Source: Cladocopium goreaui
Lineage: Eukaryota; Sar; Dinophyceae; Suessiales; Symbiodiniaceae
Assembly (NCBI GenBank): GCA_947184155.2
Contig: CAMXCT020001034.1
Span: 121,829-185,828 of the forward strand
Direction of reading: 5' to 3'
DNA: 64,000 nucleotides
A program made the translations under genes and the position numbers. How positions within the stretch are numbered: position 1 is the stretch's first letter; each line of letters starts with the position of its first letter. The notes beneath the pieces were generated by a model. It was not told the DNA's origin and did no database searches. It was given only the letters and a program-made list of their open reading frames with translations. This document shows, one piece after another, positions 41,690 through 54,214 of this stretch.

Positions 41690-44600
41690 GCATTCTTGCA
41701 CGGAGTTCTAGTTTCTTACGGAGCCTTTGTTTGTGTACTTTTGCATTTTGTAGCATTTCCATTGCGACTATGTTTGCCCACCTTTGTTTGCAACTAAGGT
41801 CATCCACGGCATCATGGTGCCGAGCTTCTTTTGTATCTCAAAGGTCTTTGTGTGGAAATGCGTCTGACCTCTCTCTCTCTCTCTTATCTCTTCCCCCTCT
41901 TTCTCTCTGTGGTTCCACGACACATGTCATCTGATGCCCTTTACCCAATATTCTCTTCTTGATCAATTTTACTTTTTTACATCATGTCTTTCCATAGCTC
42001 ATTTAAAATTCACCAATAAAATTCACCAACTATTCACCGACTATCTTTTACGACTACCATACTCAGAGCTGCTTGAAACACATTTTTTTCGCTCTCGGGC
42101 CAACCGTCGTCTAGTTCCATCCAACGCCGTATAGCTTTCGCCAGGTCGTTCAACATGTTCCAAGCATGTTGCATATGAGATTAATTAATTAATTCACGCA
42201 GGGGCCAAGCTGTAGGGCCGCAAAAGTCAACTGGTAGAGGACCGATACATAGTCCTATTCACTTGTCACGTTCCAGAGAACAAAGACCGAAACACAAAGA
42301 ACCAAAAGCAAAAACAAAATAAAAAACAAACACATACAACAGCAACCCACACAAAACACAAACAAAAAAACACACAACCACACAGCAGTGACGTGACAGG
42401 TCCCAGTTATGGGTGAAAAAGATCTGTTGAGGCCAGAGGTGATATCTTAGTATCAGCTCGGCGCATGCAGATGACAACTTGTGTGCCATGTCGACGCAGG
42501 CCCATAAAAATCAATAAAAGCAGCCAACCTCAAAATCACAATGGGTCACTTCAGAGGGTGCAGAAGCAACAAAGCTCAATGCGGAAACCAGGGATCCCCC
42601 CAGCCAGGATCTTCGAGATCTCAAAGAGCAGCCATCATGGCATAAAATTACACCCAGACACTTTGAAGCAAACACCGACAACGCCGGGTCACAACAAAGT
42701 GGTGAGAAAACTACCGCAGTGAAACAGGAGAGTGAAACGTGATCTAAGGTGAAAAAGACGGCGCGGTAACAGCACTCAGGTACACTCAGAATCCGCTCAG
42801 TACTGCTTTTCCAATCATCATATTGCAACGAAATTATGAGTAGCACCACTATGCTAGTGCTCTTGCAATGTATCTTCGTGATATGGGAGATTGTACCCGT
42901 ATATGGGAGCTGCAGTGCACTCTGGCGGTATATACCGCTTTCAAAACTGATTTTTTTTTTCCTCCGGTTTGGCCGATTCGCACTAGGCACGGTCCTTACA
43001 ATAGCGTAAGCGGTGAAAAGCATTCAGAAAAAGGACTCGTGTGGTCCAAAAACGCGGGCAAATCATCACATCAACACAAACAAAAAACCAAAAAACGCAA
43101 CCAAAAACGACCCGCAAATCCCCCAGCCAGATTTGCGTTTCGCCATAAAGCAAACAGCGAAGCAACAAAGAACGGGGCCGGGCCCAAACAAAAACCAAAC
43201 CAAACAACTTGAGATTTGCCTTGAATACAGTGACCTAAGCCACTGTATCGTCATCAAAAACATGCAAACTAATTAAGTGCGGCAGAGCGAAAAATATAGT
43301 ACACGATCACCCAGATTCTCATCGCCCATACAACCGTGACTGTCACTCCAGCTCTCTGAAAGGTAGGCAAAGCAGGAATAGCTGACAGTACAGCTCGTAC
43401 CAGTTGCCATTCTCATTGTCAAAGTTGGTCCTATGATGATGAGTGAAGTTGGAGTCCAGTCTCTGTAGTAAGATACTGCCGCAGTGGTGATGTGACTCAA
43501 TACCCCCCTCAAGGGGGGTAGGGATTGACAGCCTGTAGGTCATGCAGGACAATAACTGTAATTCATCACAGATGCTGTCGTATCGTAGGAAGCCAAGAGG
43601 ACCTGAAACGGTGCCAATGGTGAAAGATCTCCGCAGATAAAAAGGATCCTCTCCGTAAGGTCATTGCAGATGAATAAAATACACTCGTGCAGAGGGTAGG
43701 CTTAAGCAAAGAAAGATTGCTACTCAGCGACCTGTACTCAATTGCGCCGCTCGCACATGGCAATCGTGCTCAAGCCACAAACTTGAAGAGGTGGCTAGGT
43801 TTGCTGTACCAGCACCAGATTGACTAGCAGGATTCACAAGGTGTCATCGTCCCAGCAAAAACTGCTGCAAGTCAGATGTTCCAGAGGTTCGCAGTGCATC
43901 TCACATAGGGCCACTCTCCCCTAGAGTGAGCCATGAGCAGAATCACAACGTCCCATCAGCGCACCGATCCATGTTGGCAGGCTTTGCTGCACTAGGGCGC
44001 TCCAGACTGAACAGCAGGAAGCACCACTGGACAGCGCCAGTAGTGCTCACTGCAGTACAGCCTGGTCCATGGCTCTACCGGGGATCTACCGCCCCTCCCG
44101 GAGAAATCGCAGAAACAAAACAGAGCGAGAAGGGCCCTCCCCAGACAGCCAACGAAAAAGCCACATGAATCAAACAGCCCAAAACCGCAAAAAGACATAA
44201 AGGAGGTAAAACGGAGAGGGGGGGACGGTGACAGGAATCTGCCCCACCGCAAACGAATTCAGAGTAACTAAAGATAAGACCAATGTAGTTAAGGTGAAAT
44301 GACAGAGCAATTATGTAGAGCGGTAACCTCAGTATCCAGGCAACAGGTAAACCAGAAGACACAAAAACCACAAAAGAGAACCCTGCCATCATGGGGGAAA
44401 GCAAACCACAAAAGGGGGGAGAGGCCAAGACAAAACACACACACAACGACACCGGCCACACAGAAGGAGCGAGGAGAGGAGCCAGGAGGCAGCAGAGGAC
44501 AGAGGGAGAGGGACACACCCGCACCAGAAGGGGTACAAACGTGCCTTAGCGGAGTTCAAAAAAGGGGCCAAGGATCATACTATGATGAATACCTCAGTGA

Positions 44601-45310
44601 GGGTGCACACAGCACTCCAACAACACAGGAAACATGGTGTAGAGGGAAAGAGCCCCACACAGGGCCAAAGGCCTTTAGTGCCATGAGACACAATGAAGAG
44701 GGGAAATCAATGCACAACAATCACTCCAAGCACAGAGGCAAGGCAACCAGGCCGTCGCCGGAAGCAACGATACCCAGAGGGAGGGACCAGTAAAACCTGG
44801 ACCAAGGCGCCAAGGAGGAACATCCGAGGGGGAGTGAGGGTCACGTCAGGCAGGGAACAGTAACCACAAACAGAAAAAGACAGAAAAAGGCACCAACACC
44901 TAATGTAGCTCTGCGGATGGCAAAACCTGTGGATGAGTCAGCGAATTCAAGTGCCTTGGTGGGTGGAAAGGGTGGGGGAGTGGGTGGCTCATCTAGACTA
45001 CATCTGGGGACAACAACAGCATCTTTACCCATCGATGATTGTCAGGCAAAGACTGCGAGAAAGCGAGTGCGTGCACTAGGCTTCATGGCAGAGGCAACCT
45101 TAGTACAAGCTAAGCTCTCGACGGGACAGCACATTCAGAAAACGGGTATTAACGAAGCCATGCGGCCCGATCTGTTATGCCTAAGCTGGCACTCACACAC
45201 AAAGCCAACTGTGGCTCCCAACTGATGGAGAGGTCTGGGTTGGTTGGAGCCAGGCATGTGTCGCATGATGAGCCTAACAATTATAAATGGGGAAACTGTG
45301 TCTCCTGCTG
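41690..45310. other. No convincing gene
   Basis: Contains a CT microsatellite (41868-41913), A/C-rich tracts (42270-42380, 43040-43215, 44340-44470) and scattered short frames without coding character. A 20-bp stretch near 42931 (TATACCGCTTTCAAAACTGA) recurs at 49731-49750. Nothing else is recognised. Confidence 0.5.
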
Positions 45311-45356
45311 CATACCAGTGCACCTGTCACGTCTTTGGACAGACACACTGGGTATG
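45311..45356 (-). repeat. Single copy of the LINE 5' UTR hairpin
   Basis: Core 45318-45348 has the same 11-bp arms as the 14 kb array and loop CAAAGACGT. The outer stem is different: CATACCCA with TGGTATG, seven pairs and one bulge, in place of GTAC/GTAC. Confidence 0.88.
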
Positions 45357-45547
45357 AACAGTACACTTAAGTAGATGTGACACATGAACCAATTAGACAC
45401 GTAAGTCATCTTCCACCACCGTGATTGATGAAACAAAAGCCAACCAATGGGTGAAAACTCGGAGTGAAACAGAAAAGAGAGAAGGGGAGGGGGGAGAGGG
45501 GGTGGACACACGAAGGAAAGTGTGATACTAGGGGGTTGAGCTGGGGA

Positions 45548-47269
45548 TCATGTCATACCTCTCGTGAAATGTTCCAGATGGTGTTTTTTGTCTGCTGTAA
45601 TGGTGTCATACCATTCATTGGTGAGCCCAAATGAAACTGGGTTCACTGCTTGCTGGGCAGTAGCACGCTGATGAAGCGCTCTGAGCGCCCTTCGATGTTC
45701 ATCCAGATCTTCCGGAGGGACCCTCCTGCGGACTCGCCTGTCTGGGAAGTTTCGTTCCCGCAGGTTGGTTTGCAAGGCATGTTCCGCTATATAGACTGCT
45801 GGTTGCTGGAATAAAACTCGCTCCGCAAATCTGTCGAGATGGACTGTCCACTCAGCAAACATATGGCTGTGTGACAGTTGCTTCCTGAGTCGCGCCTCTG
45901 TTTGATGAAGGCTCCCATTCATATGCCACAATAGTAAAAGACTGTAGTTGGAAGGCCAGTCAAGTGGGCACAGTGTGGCTGTTTCTTTCCATTTTTCAGG
46001 GGTAAGCCCTTCTGGAGAGGGAATAATCACTTCCAGAGTAGTACGATTCGATCCTAGGGGTTGGAGACCTCGCATCATACATGGTTCAACGAGCCCTGTG
46101 GTGTATCCATTGATGAGCTCCTGGAAGCTTCCAGCCATTTGAAAGTCTTCATCCAACCCCAGGTGAAAACCAGGCAAATTTTTAGCAACAAATTTAACTG
46201 CTTGGAGCAGCTGCTTTTCTCCTTCCACGGGAGTCTCGTCACAGGAACGTTTCGGGCACGTGATGTTGATTTCTTGAGGTTTCTGTGCATTCTCAGGAGC
46301 ATTCTCGAGGAGTTTGGGAGCAATTTTACTGGCCCAACTAGCCGGAAACCATGCCAAGAGGGCAGAGGCGCCACTCGTAAGGTCCACTAACCCAGTAGTG
46401 CGCCGATGCGGCCGATCTGTGACTAGGACTTTAACAGGGCCACTCGGCGCTCGACTCCGATTCACCTCGGAGCTCTCGCGGGCTGAGCCAATGAGTTCAG
46501 ACAGGATGGGCCGAAACCAGTAAGTGGCATACAACAGGCATTCAGTTTCTGGAGTCACCATGGATTCAGCCAATCTCATCAACGAGCTCATCGCCTGGGC
46601 GAGCTTCTCTGCCAATCGAATTGTGAGAGCCCTGGCTGTTTGCATAAGGACATCCTCCACCCTGGCACCTTGCCCGCGCAACCACAGTTCACCGGCCACA
46701 CTCAGCAAGACGCGCGCAAACTTTTCTTGGATGGCAATCAAAGACAACGTCAGTCTCGCCTGGAGCCACAGCGGCGGGAGAATGCCAAGGTTTTCTGGTA
46801 TGCAGAATGGGTTTCCGTCAGGTTGGATATTGTCAATTAACATTGCTAGCTTATCAGCTGCGCTCAAGATCTCGTCCTCAGAGGGATCTTCAGCTGCTTC
46901 AGGTATGGGTGGACACCATGAGATGGTAGGGTCTTCTGGATCACTTTCTCCATCGGTAGAGGCTGCTTCCTCATCCGAGGAGGGGTCACTCACTGTGTCT
47001 CTTGCACCCTCCGGGCCTGCAAGTTTCATAGTGCCTGGATCAAATTGGCGATCTAGTGTGGCCAAAAGCTCCGGTTGCAACCGATGGGCATCAAAATAAT
47101 GGATACCAGGGATTACCACGAGTTGTCGATCCTGTATACCAACATGAAAGAAAACCTTGTGACCCCTTGTGTCGATGAACGAGGGCTGGGGACCCATTGT
47201 AAGCTGCACACAGCCAGAGGGGAGATCTGTAACCATCAGCGGCGTAACCATATAGGTATTCACGATCAA
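45548..47269 (-). pseudogene. C-terminal part of SF1-helicase polyprotein
   Basis: A 573-codon frame with an acidic stretch (SDPSSDEEAASTDGESDPED) and an otherwise unrecognised helical body. It begins inside the 3' end of the helicase frame. The switch is best explained by an indel at the homopolymer run near 47276-47286, making one protein of about 1370 residues. It ends 190 bp from the LINE-type hairpin at 45311. Confidence 0.5.
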
Positions 47270-49514
47270 TTGAGCAGGGGAAAAATCCGCTGGTCGTCAG
47301 CACATGGTCACGTGTGCGGGACTCTAGCGCTGCGAGGACATTAGGGGGGAGCCGTAGCCTGTCTCTGCATGCCACTACCAGCCGATATCGTCTCCACGCT
47401 CGTGTGCCATTGGTGGTCACTATCATGGCAATAGCAAGGGGCGGTTTATCTTGGGGAATAAAGGGTACCGATAATCCCCAGTCCAGTATGGCACATCTGT
47501 CGCTGGGGTAGTTTGTAGGGCCATGGTACTGAATGTCACGGGCTTTCAGCGTGAAGTATCCGTAATGGTAAACCCCTATTGTCTGGGCCATTCCAATCAT
47601 GCCTGCCATGTCGAGAGGCGAGACAATATAGGTATGGTCAATGGCTCTTGTCAGCGCTACAGTTGCCCTTCCATAGCAGTCCTCGCGCTCGTCTGCTGTT
47701 GAATCTCTCCGTCCTCCACTGAGAAAACCTACCCCTGTTTGAACAATGACAGCAATGCGTGCTGTCGCTCCTGCAGCAGAGGAGGTGGTGGAAACTCGCA
47801 GCCCACCATACCACTCGGTCTGAAAGCCATGTTGGAGTAGCAAATTATGTACAGCCGTACGGTTGCATAAGACAAGCAGCTGCGAGGTCGCTCCCTGTTG
47901 CAAGTTACGATAATAAGTCTTCAGGTAGGTACAGAAGGCAACCACATCCTCAACTGCAGACCTGAGATCCTTAGGGGCTTTCCACAATACTGTGCGGAAG
48001 CCTCCGATGGCTACAGTGGACTCATGTGGCACGAAATGGCCAATGTAGATATGGTTGGACTCATGGAGGACTAACTCCGGATATCGAACTGCAACGATAG
48101 CTTGGTAGGTCAGCATTGAAACTCGTGAGCTGTTAGGGAGAATGATGCCCCATCGATGAGGACCACAGAGTCCAGCTGCTTCAAGGGTCGTGGTGCACTC
48201 AGGTACCCCAAACTCCTCTGGTGCTGTGGCAATCAGCAAGACTGCGAGCGCCGCTGCAATGAGGCTGCTGTGTGCATCCAACTGGCACGAAATTCGGCAG
48301 TGGAACACCCGCCTTAGGGCGACAGGCAGCTCGTAATCTTGCGGAGTGGATGTCCATGGGCCACTGTGCGGCTTGTTTGCAAGTCTCAGCAGACTGAAGA
48401 GCTCTGACTCCGGATCTTGGCTCGCATCAGGCCACAGCTGGGCTACGAGGGCTGCCATTCGTGCTGGTGGAAAATAGTCGCCTGACTTATCAAGTGCTCG
48501 GAGCCCCAACGGCCATTGCAACAGTTTACGTCGATTGACAGCTGCTGCTCGGCCTTTGGACAGCCCTCCTGGAGTTTGCCTGTGGTCTCCAATAAAGACA
48601 GTCAGCATTGGCTGTTGTATGGCAGCAAGAGCTGCAATCTCATGGTAATTGCCATACTGTTGACTTTCGTCCATAAAGGCAAGCCAGGTGCGAGAAATCC
48701 AATGGCCAAAAGTGGAGTAGCGCATCGCCATTTCCGCCGTAGCTGAGCCACCTGTTGCGATGAGTATATTCTTATGTGAGATGATTCTATTACGGTCACT
48801 ACATCGGACGTCAATTTTGGAGGCGTACGCCTCTCCTTTACCCTCCTCCATGCGTCCAATTAGCCTGCCGAAGTTCTTGATCGTGGGGGGCGCAAGATCA
48901 CTCACTTGATCCGCCAGTGCTTTGGCAGCTACATTCTCTTTAGTGTAGACGATTGCAACAAAGTCATTCAGTTCGCAGCTTAGGGCAATGAGCAGGACCG
49001 CAAGGGACCGCGTTTTGCCAGCACCAAAAACCCCTGCAATACATAAGTCAGATCTTCCAGTCATAATGGCCAGCAAGAGTGCAATTGAGACTGTCAGGAC
49101 ATGTCCATCACCGTGTGCTGCTAGAGGAAGGAGATGTTCACGATAGTAACTGTCATGGGCCCCATCCATCAAGATCGCGGCTGGTGTCAAAAATCGGCTC
49201 AGAATTCTGACTAACGCATCAGTCAGTTGCGTTTTGCGCTCGCTAGCCATACGGCGAACAGGTATATGCGGCTGCACGATGCCCATTGCCAATGGTAGGC
49301 GCGACTGGTTAGCTTGTGCAAACACTAAGAGTTCATGGCGGCTGCGTGTGTCTCCCAGAAAGGCCAGCTCTTCCCAAACAACGGCCATGAACGGGTGGTC
49401 TTCAATGGGTTTCAGCCAGTCCTGTGCAGGATCAAAATAACTCATTGTTCTAAGATGCTGGTCCAAAAAGTCGCCCACAAAAGGTCCGAGCAATAGGCAG
49501 AGAGACAATAACAA
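47091..49514 (-). pseudogene. Superfamily 1 (UPF1-type) helicase domain
   Basis: Helicase motifs in order: Walker A CIAGVFGAGKTRSLAVLL, Ia-like VAIVYTKENVAAKALADQV, motif II LAFMDESQQYG, motif III VFIGDHRQTPGG, motif V-VI region TARIAVIVQTGVG and ATVALTRAIDHTYIVSPLDM. The DESQQ and VALTRA forms fit the SF1B/UPF1 group, which unwinds RNA or DNA using ATP. Coding continues upstream in another frame (49450-49791) and downstream in the 45548 frame. Native gene or transposon cargo cannot be told, although the nearby LINE-type hairpin hints at the latter. Confidence 0.75.
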
Positions 49515-49791
49515 GCTCTAGCAGCTTTGGGGCAATGCGCTTGAGCGCTCTTTGAACAGGGTTTTTGCTAGTTCCGCTCGACATCACCTTCTCATGTACC
49601 AATGCGATGACACAACGCTGCTGATTGTCTGGCAACTGGAATATGCCCAGTAGGGCTCTGGCTGCCATCACGTTCGCTTCCGAGTTGCCTAGGTTCCCAG
49701 CTTCACAGAGAGCACGCGGCGACAGCGCATATACCGCTTTCAAAACTGAATCCAATGCGATCGAGTTCGCGAAGGGCGAGCTCGACAGCAT
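49450..49791 (-). pseudogene. Upstream extension of helicase ORF
   Basis: Reads FANSIALDSVLKAVYALSP and NQQRCVIALVHEKVMSSG, then joins the helicase frame by a frameshift near 49500. Unrecognised. Confidence 0.45.
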
Positions 49792-50757
49792 GGATGCAGG
49801 CTTGCAAGCGTTGCGCAGTTCAAGCGGTCAACTTAGCAGGTGTTGCAACCAACTGCATAAGATGCGGACAGGTGATCATGGTAGCTGGCTCAGTTGCCTT
49901 GGTGTGGGAATGCGAGCGTTTCTCTCTGTCCAGGGACCAGGTCTATCCTCAAAGTGTTCAAACGAGGTTCTGGACAGGCAACTTGTGTTAGCTGTGTTAA
50001 GGTTCTCTGTTGGGTAATGTTGTACGCTCGCATGCATGAGCTGTAGCTGTCGACTTATCACTTCACGTTCTGCAACATTGACACGGGCTTCTACTCGATG
50101 CGCAGAATGTCTCTGCAGTCTTGTTCGTTGATAACACCTGCAAGGAGTTCTGTTTGTTGCAATGTCGCAAAGGTGTCTTCCAAAGTTCTTAGGGTGCTCG
50201 TTAGTTTGTTCACATAGTTCTGCAAAAGGAGGAGATCCTGTGCCTCATTGTGCCTCTGAGGTTCTTGTGGCAGGCATGCCAATTCACTTGGTTGCGCTGA
50301 GCTCATATGGCCAGGTGGCATTCACGCGATGCAGGTACTGGGTTGTCCTGAGCAAAAAATAATTGACGGGCGCCATGACTTGATGTACTTTGACATCGCA
50401 CTACCCTACGATGCAACAGGTGAAGGTGGAACAACACAACAAACAACTCAGAAAAGGATTATTATACCCGCCCCCCACCGCCTCCCGTCCCATACTGGCT
50501 TTGGCATGCTGATAGCAAGGGTATTCGCAGCGGGCAGTAATCAACCATAAGTACCCCATGGTGACAACGCCTCTCCACCGCACTGTCACCAAGAAGTTGT
50601 GCTGGCAAACCTGAGCTGGCTCCAGCGTGTTGGCTGGAAAAGGAACGTAGCAGGCAGACCATGAGTACCCCATGGTGACAACGCCGCTCAACCTAGGTCA
50701 AGTTGTACGCTGATTGCATGGAGAGAGACATGGGTACTCTGTGTTATTTGGTGTGTC
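49792..50757. other. No clear gene
   Basis: Weak minus frames (49876-50061, 50091-50321, the latter a helical 76 residues) may be remnants of the helicase gene. AGTACCCCATGGTGACAACG occurs twice (about 50550 and 50663). Confidence 0.4.
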
Positions 50758-51563
50758 TTACTGGAACCGCTCGTGTGGGGTAGTGCGAGGGTCATCACTG
50801 CTACCAGCACCACTGGCTGCAGCAGTGACGGGGAGTGGATCACTGCTCTCCGCTGGTTTCATCATTTGGGCGATGAGCGGGTGAGCCTGCTTGTCACGCA
50901 GGATGCGCGTCATCTCGCGAGTAAATGCTGCAGGGTCATCAACTAGTTTTTTCGCGTCCGCCAGTGGCTTATCCAGGACAATTGCAATGAGCATTTCACC
51001 ACCATCTTTGTGGCTTATTTTGGGTCGGCCAGCTTGTATCTCGGCAAGGATTGCCACTGCCTTGTTTTCACACAAAGTACGTTCCCATTCCTCCAGAGCT
51101 CTCTGCGCAAGGGTGTCAGTCTGCAGTGGGGCTTTCAGGGCAGCTGGTGTCCCTAACGCTCGTAGGAAGGGGCTATCAGGAGGAATGGGAGGTGAGAAAT
51201 GCTAAATGGCTGCGACAGCACGTTGGACGTCATTTGCTTGTACATCATAGGACGTGGTCGTTTTTTGCTTATAGCAGGTTCAGAGTCAGCCCATAGTTCC
51301 TCCAGTGTATATCCTGGTTTCGGTTCCATATACTTGCGGTTCCACACTGCATGATGGGACCATTGAGGCGCGTCATGGTTGATTTCAACAGAATCACGTT
51401 TCATGTCATATTCTTTGAGCATATCATCTAATTCTTGCAAACTAGCAGCTCCATGAATGCAACATTGTCTGACAGCGCCATCGATGTGGAGTGGCCATCC
51501 CACTGGCATGTGGGAGTCTTCCAGAAGTCCGTCACCATTTTGCTCTATGATTGTACCTAACAT
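50758..51563 (-). pseudogene. Unknown protein with one frameshift
   Basis: Two frames join near 51190: 51563 to about 51190 (MLGTIIEQNGDGLLEDSHMP ... GYTLEELWADSEPAISKKRP) and about 51185 to 50758 (PDSPFLRALGTPAALKAPL ... EEWERTLCENKAVAILAEI). The product would be about 260 residues with a Ser/Ala tail. No domain recognised. Same strand as the helicase remnant. Confidence 0.45.
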
Positions 51564-53234
51564 AGGGACATCAATACAATCGGGGGAACAAAATCAAATG
51601 ACAGAAATTTGGCTTACAGTTGAAGGCTGCAGCTTTTTTCCGCTGCAAACATGTATTTTTTCTGCCTCACAACTTTTTCTGCCTCAAACACGCGTTTTTT
51701 CCGCATCGTGGCTGGTTTTTTCACTTCAATTTATGTTTCCAACAATTGCTGCCATTTCGAGCAATTTTCGAGGAGCACTTCGAAAAATTGCAATTAACGT
51801 GCAGACTTACAGACATTCCGCCAAAAAGACTTCAAGCAATTTCAGATTTTTTTGGGAAACTTAAGGAAAGCAAAGCACCTGAAACGACTTCGGAGACTGA
51901 AGGCTTGAGGAAACTTGAGGGAACTTAGTCCAATTAAAAGAAGCTTGCAGAGACTTCGAGACACTCGAGGAAACTTAAAGAAGCTTGAGGCGGCTTAAAA
52001 GACTTTATGCGACTTAAGGCGACTGAGGGGAATGAAAGGAACTCAAGAGACTTGAGACAACTCAATTATTTTTTTTGGCTGTCATGGTTGTTGTTCTTGT
52101 GTTGTTGTTGTTGTTGCTGCTGGTTGTTGTGGTTGTTGTGGTTGTTGTGGTTGTTGTGGTTGTTGTGGTCGTTGTGGTTGTTGTGGTTGTTGTGGTTGTT
52201 GTGGTTGTTGTGGTGGTGGTGGTGGTTGTTGTTGTTGTGGTGGTGGTGGTGGTTGTGGTTGTGGTTGTGGTTGTGGTTGTGGTTGTGGTTGTGGTTGTGG
52301 TTGTCGTCGTCGTCGTCCTTGTCGTCGTCATGGTTGTCATCGTTGTCCGGTGAAAGGGGCAGCCCGGAGGAAAGTCATTGTATGCGTTCCATGGCACGTG
52401 CTGCTCCCCATGCTCCTCATGCTGCACATATTGTCCATGCTGCCCATGCTGCTGCGGGTGGTGGTGGTGGTGGTAATGGTGGTGATGGTGGAGGTTGTAG
52501 TGGTGGAGGTGGCGGTGGTGGTGGTTGTTCTTGTTCTTGTTGTTGTTGTTCTTGTGGTTGTTGTCGTTCTTCTGCTTTTTCTTCTTCTTTTTGCCGTTCT
52601 CGCTTGTATCCACTACCGTTGAAACATGTCGCTGCGTCCACCGCTGGACGTTTCAACTTTTCATTCGCGGACGGTTGTTTCAATGTTTGGTCGCCTTTGT
52701 CGCCTATTTGTCCATGCGCTATCCAGCTTACAAGTGGCGAACGCCCAGTGTGTGACTCCACGTTCTCTAGCTCCTTGTCTTCGCGCAGCGCGGGAAAAAC
52801 ACAGGTTCGCAGCAGGGAAAAAACATCGGAACGGAAAAAAACACGTTTGGCAGCAGGAAAAAAACGCCTTGCAGCGGGAAAAAGCTGTTTCCGCAGCGGG
52901 AAAAAACGCTAGCACAAAACGCCGCTTCGCAGCGGGAAAAATTCAAAGCAGCAGAAAAAAAAACTCGCAGCAGCACAAAAGCACCTTTGCAGCAGAAAAA
53001 ATGCATTTTGGAGGCAGCGGGAAAAAACCGTCCGAGGCGGGAAAAAACCCGTCCGAGGCAAGAAAAAAACCGCCGAGGCAGGAAAAAATCCAGCAGCAGA
53101 GAAAGTCCAGCTTTGCAACCCAAAAAGTTGCCGCAACGGAAAAAATACATTTCCGCAACGGGAAAAAGCAGCAGCCCTGTAGTACAGTTGATAGCTGCTT
53201 TTGGACCTCGCAGGCATCTCTCGACTCATTCTGT
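51564..53234. repeat. Low-complexity and A-run repeat region
   Basis: Four parts: T-run motifs such as TTTTTTCCGCTGC (51620-51740); degenerate GAGGAAACTTGAGG repeats (51860-52060); a TTG/TGG tract (52087-52313) followed by more GTG-rich sequence to 52560; and many copies of GCAGCGGGAAAAAA (52790-53170), the reverse complement of the first motif. Frames through it are not genes. Confidence 0.8.
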
Positions 53235-53603
53235 ATGGCTAGTTCGGCAGCGGCGAAGCCACGAGCCCGTCCTCGCAAAGTCATTGCAATCCAAGACCTT
53301 GATGCACTAAAAGCCAAAAAGCAACAGCTAAAACAAGATCTCAAAGAGATGAATAAAACGGTGAAGGTGCAACAGCAGAAGAAAAGACGTCTCATGAAAG
53401 CTGCTCACAATTTGCACGATGAGGACCTTTTATGGCTTCTACGTGAACGTCAAACCCAACGAAGTGAAGACCCTAATTCTGCTCAGGATCAAAATGGAGA
53501 TGCGGCTGAAGATTTATCGGCTGAGAATGTCGAGCCCAATGAGACAGTGAATAGTGAGGAACATGTGAACAGAACCAGTGACGGTGCTCAATCGAATGAG
53601 TGA
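53235..53603 (+). CDS. Basic coiled-coil protein, 122 residues
   Basis: ATG 53235. A basic start (MASSAAAKPRARPRKV), a long Lys/Gln coiled-coil helix (DALKAKKQQLKQDLKEMNKT), then HDEDLLWLLRERQTQ and an acidic tail. First ORF of the plus-strand AT-rich group that includes Rep. Unknown role; DNA binding would fit the charge. Confidence 0.6.
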   Translation: MASSAAAKPRARPRKVIAIQDLDALKAKKQQLKQDLKEMNKTVKVQQQKKRRLMKAAHNLHDEDLLWLLRERQTQRSEDPNSAQDQNGDAAEDLSAENVEPNETVNSEEHVNRTSDGAQSNE

Positions 53604-54214
53604 GTGCTGGCAATCAAAGAATCTCCAGTCAGCTATCAAAGAGTAGTCAGCTTTGTCTTGCGTTACCTCTTTAAGTCTTCTCACATCAACTCCCAATGGA
53701 TGATTGATGCACTTCTCTTGTCAGCAGAATCGATGATCGAGGATTGTTCGTGATTTGTCCGCAGAGAAGAGAAATGTTTTCTCTTGCTTTTCAAAACCAG
53801 AACTGAGTCGTCGCTTGCATGAATAGCAAAAAGAGCTTGAGCGTTGCACTGCGTGTCATTAATCTCGTAACATTTGAATGGTTGTGAAAAAATATGCTAT
53901 CTCGTGTACGACGTGTCTTTTGGCTTCAGGTCCTGAAATTTGAATGATTATGCTTAATATCCTCTTTTCCATTATTTGTTTTCCATTATTCACTCGTTCT
54001 AGAATTATACAATTGTTTCGTAGGAACGTATTTCTCTTGCCTGCAGAGTCGAAGATCGGTTCGTCCGTGATTTGGTTGCAGACAAGAGACATAACACACT
54101 TTTTTTGTTTCAAAAACAAACAGACATGCAGCAAACAATAATATTTGCAAAATATGCATTTCTTCGTAGAAAGACGTTTAAAACAAGAACTTGGAGCTTG
54201 TAGAACCTACAAAC
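53604..54214. other. AT-rich spacer with a diverged direct repeat
   Basis: About 53717-53778 and 54036-54097 are related (CTCTTGTCAGCAGAATCGA against CTCTTGCCTGCAGAGTCGA, then GATCG..TTCGT..GTGATTTG). No gene. Confidence 0.5.

Noticed and set aside
43926-44793. Overlapping frames on both strands around 44 kb
   Set aside because: Composition-driven frames in A/C-rich sequence with no domain or conserved pattern.
42926-49750. Shared 20-mer (near 42931 and 49731) as evidence of duplicated genes
   Set aside because: The similarity does not extend beyond the 20 bp by eye.
52007-53230. Long plus frames over the TTG/TGG tract (poly-Leu, Val, Trp)
   Set aside because: Pure low-complexity translation; the genuine start of the following protein is ATG 53235.
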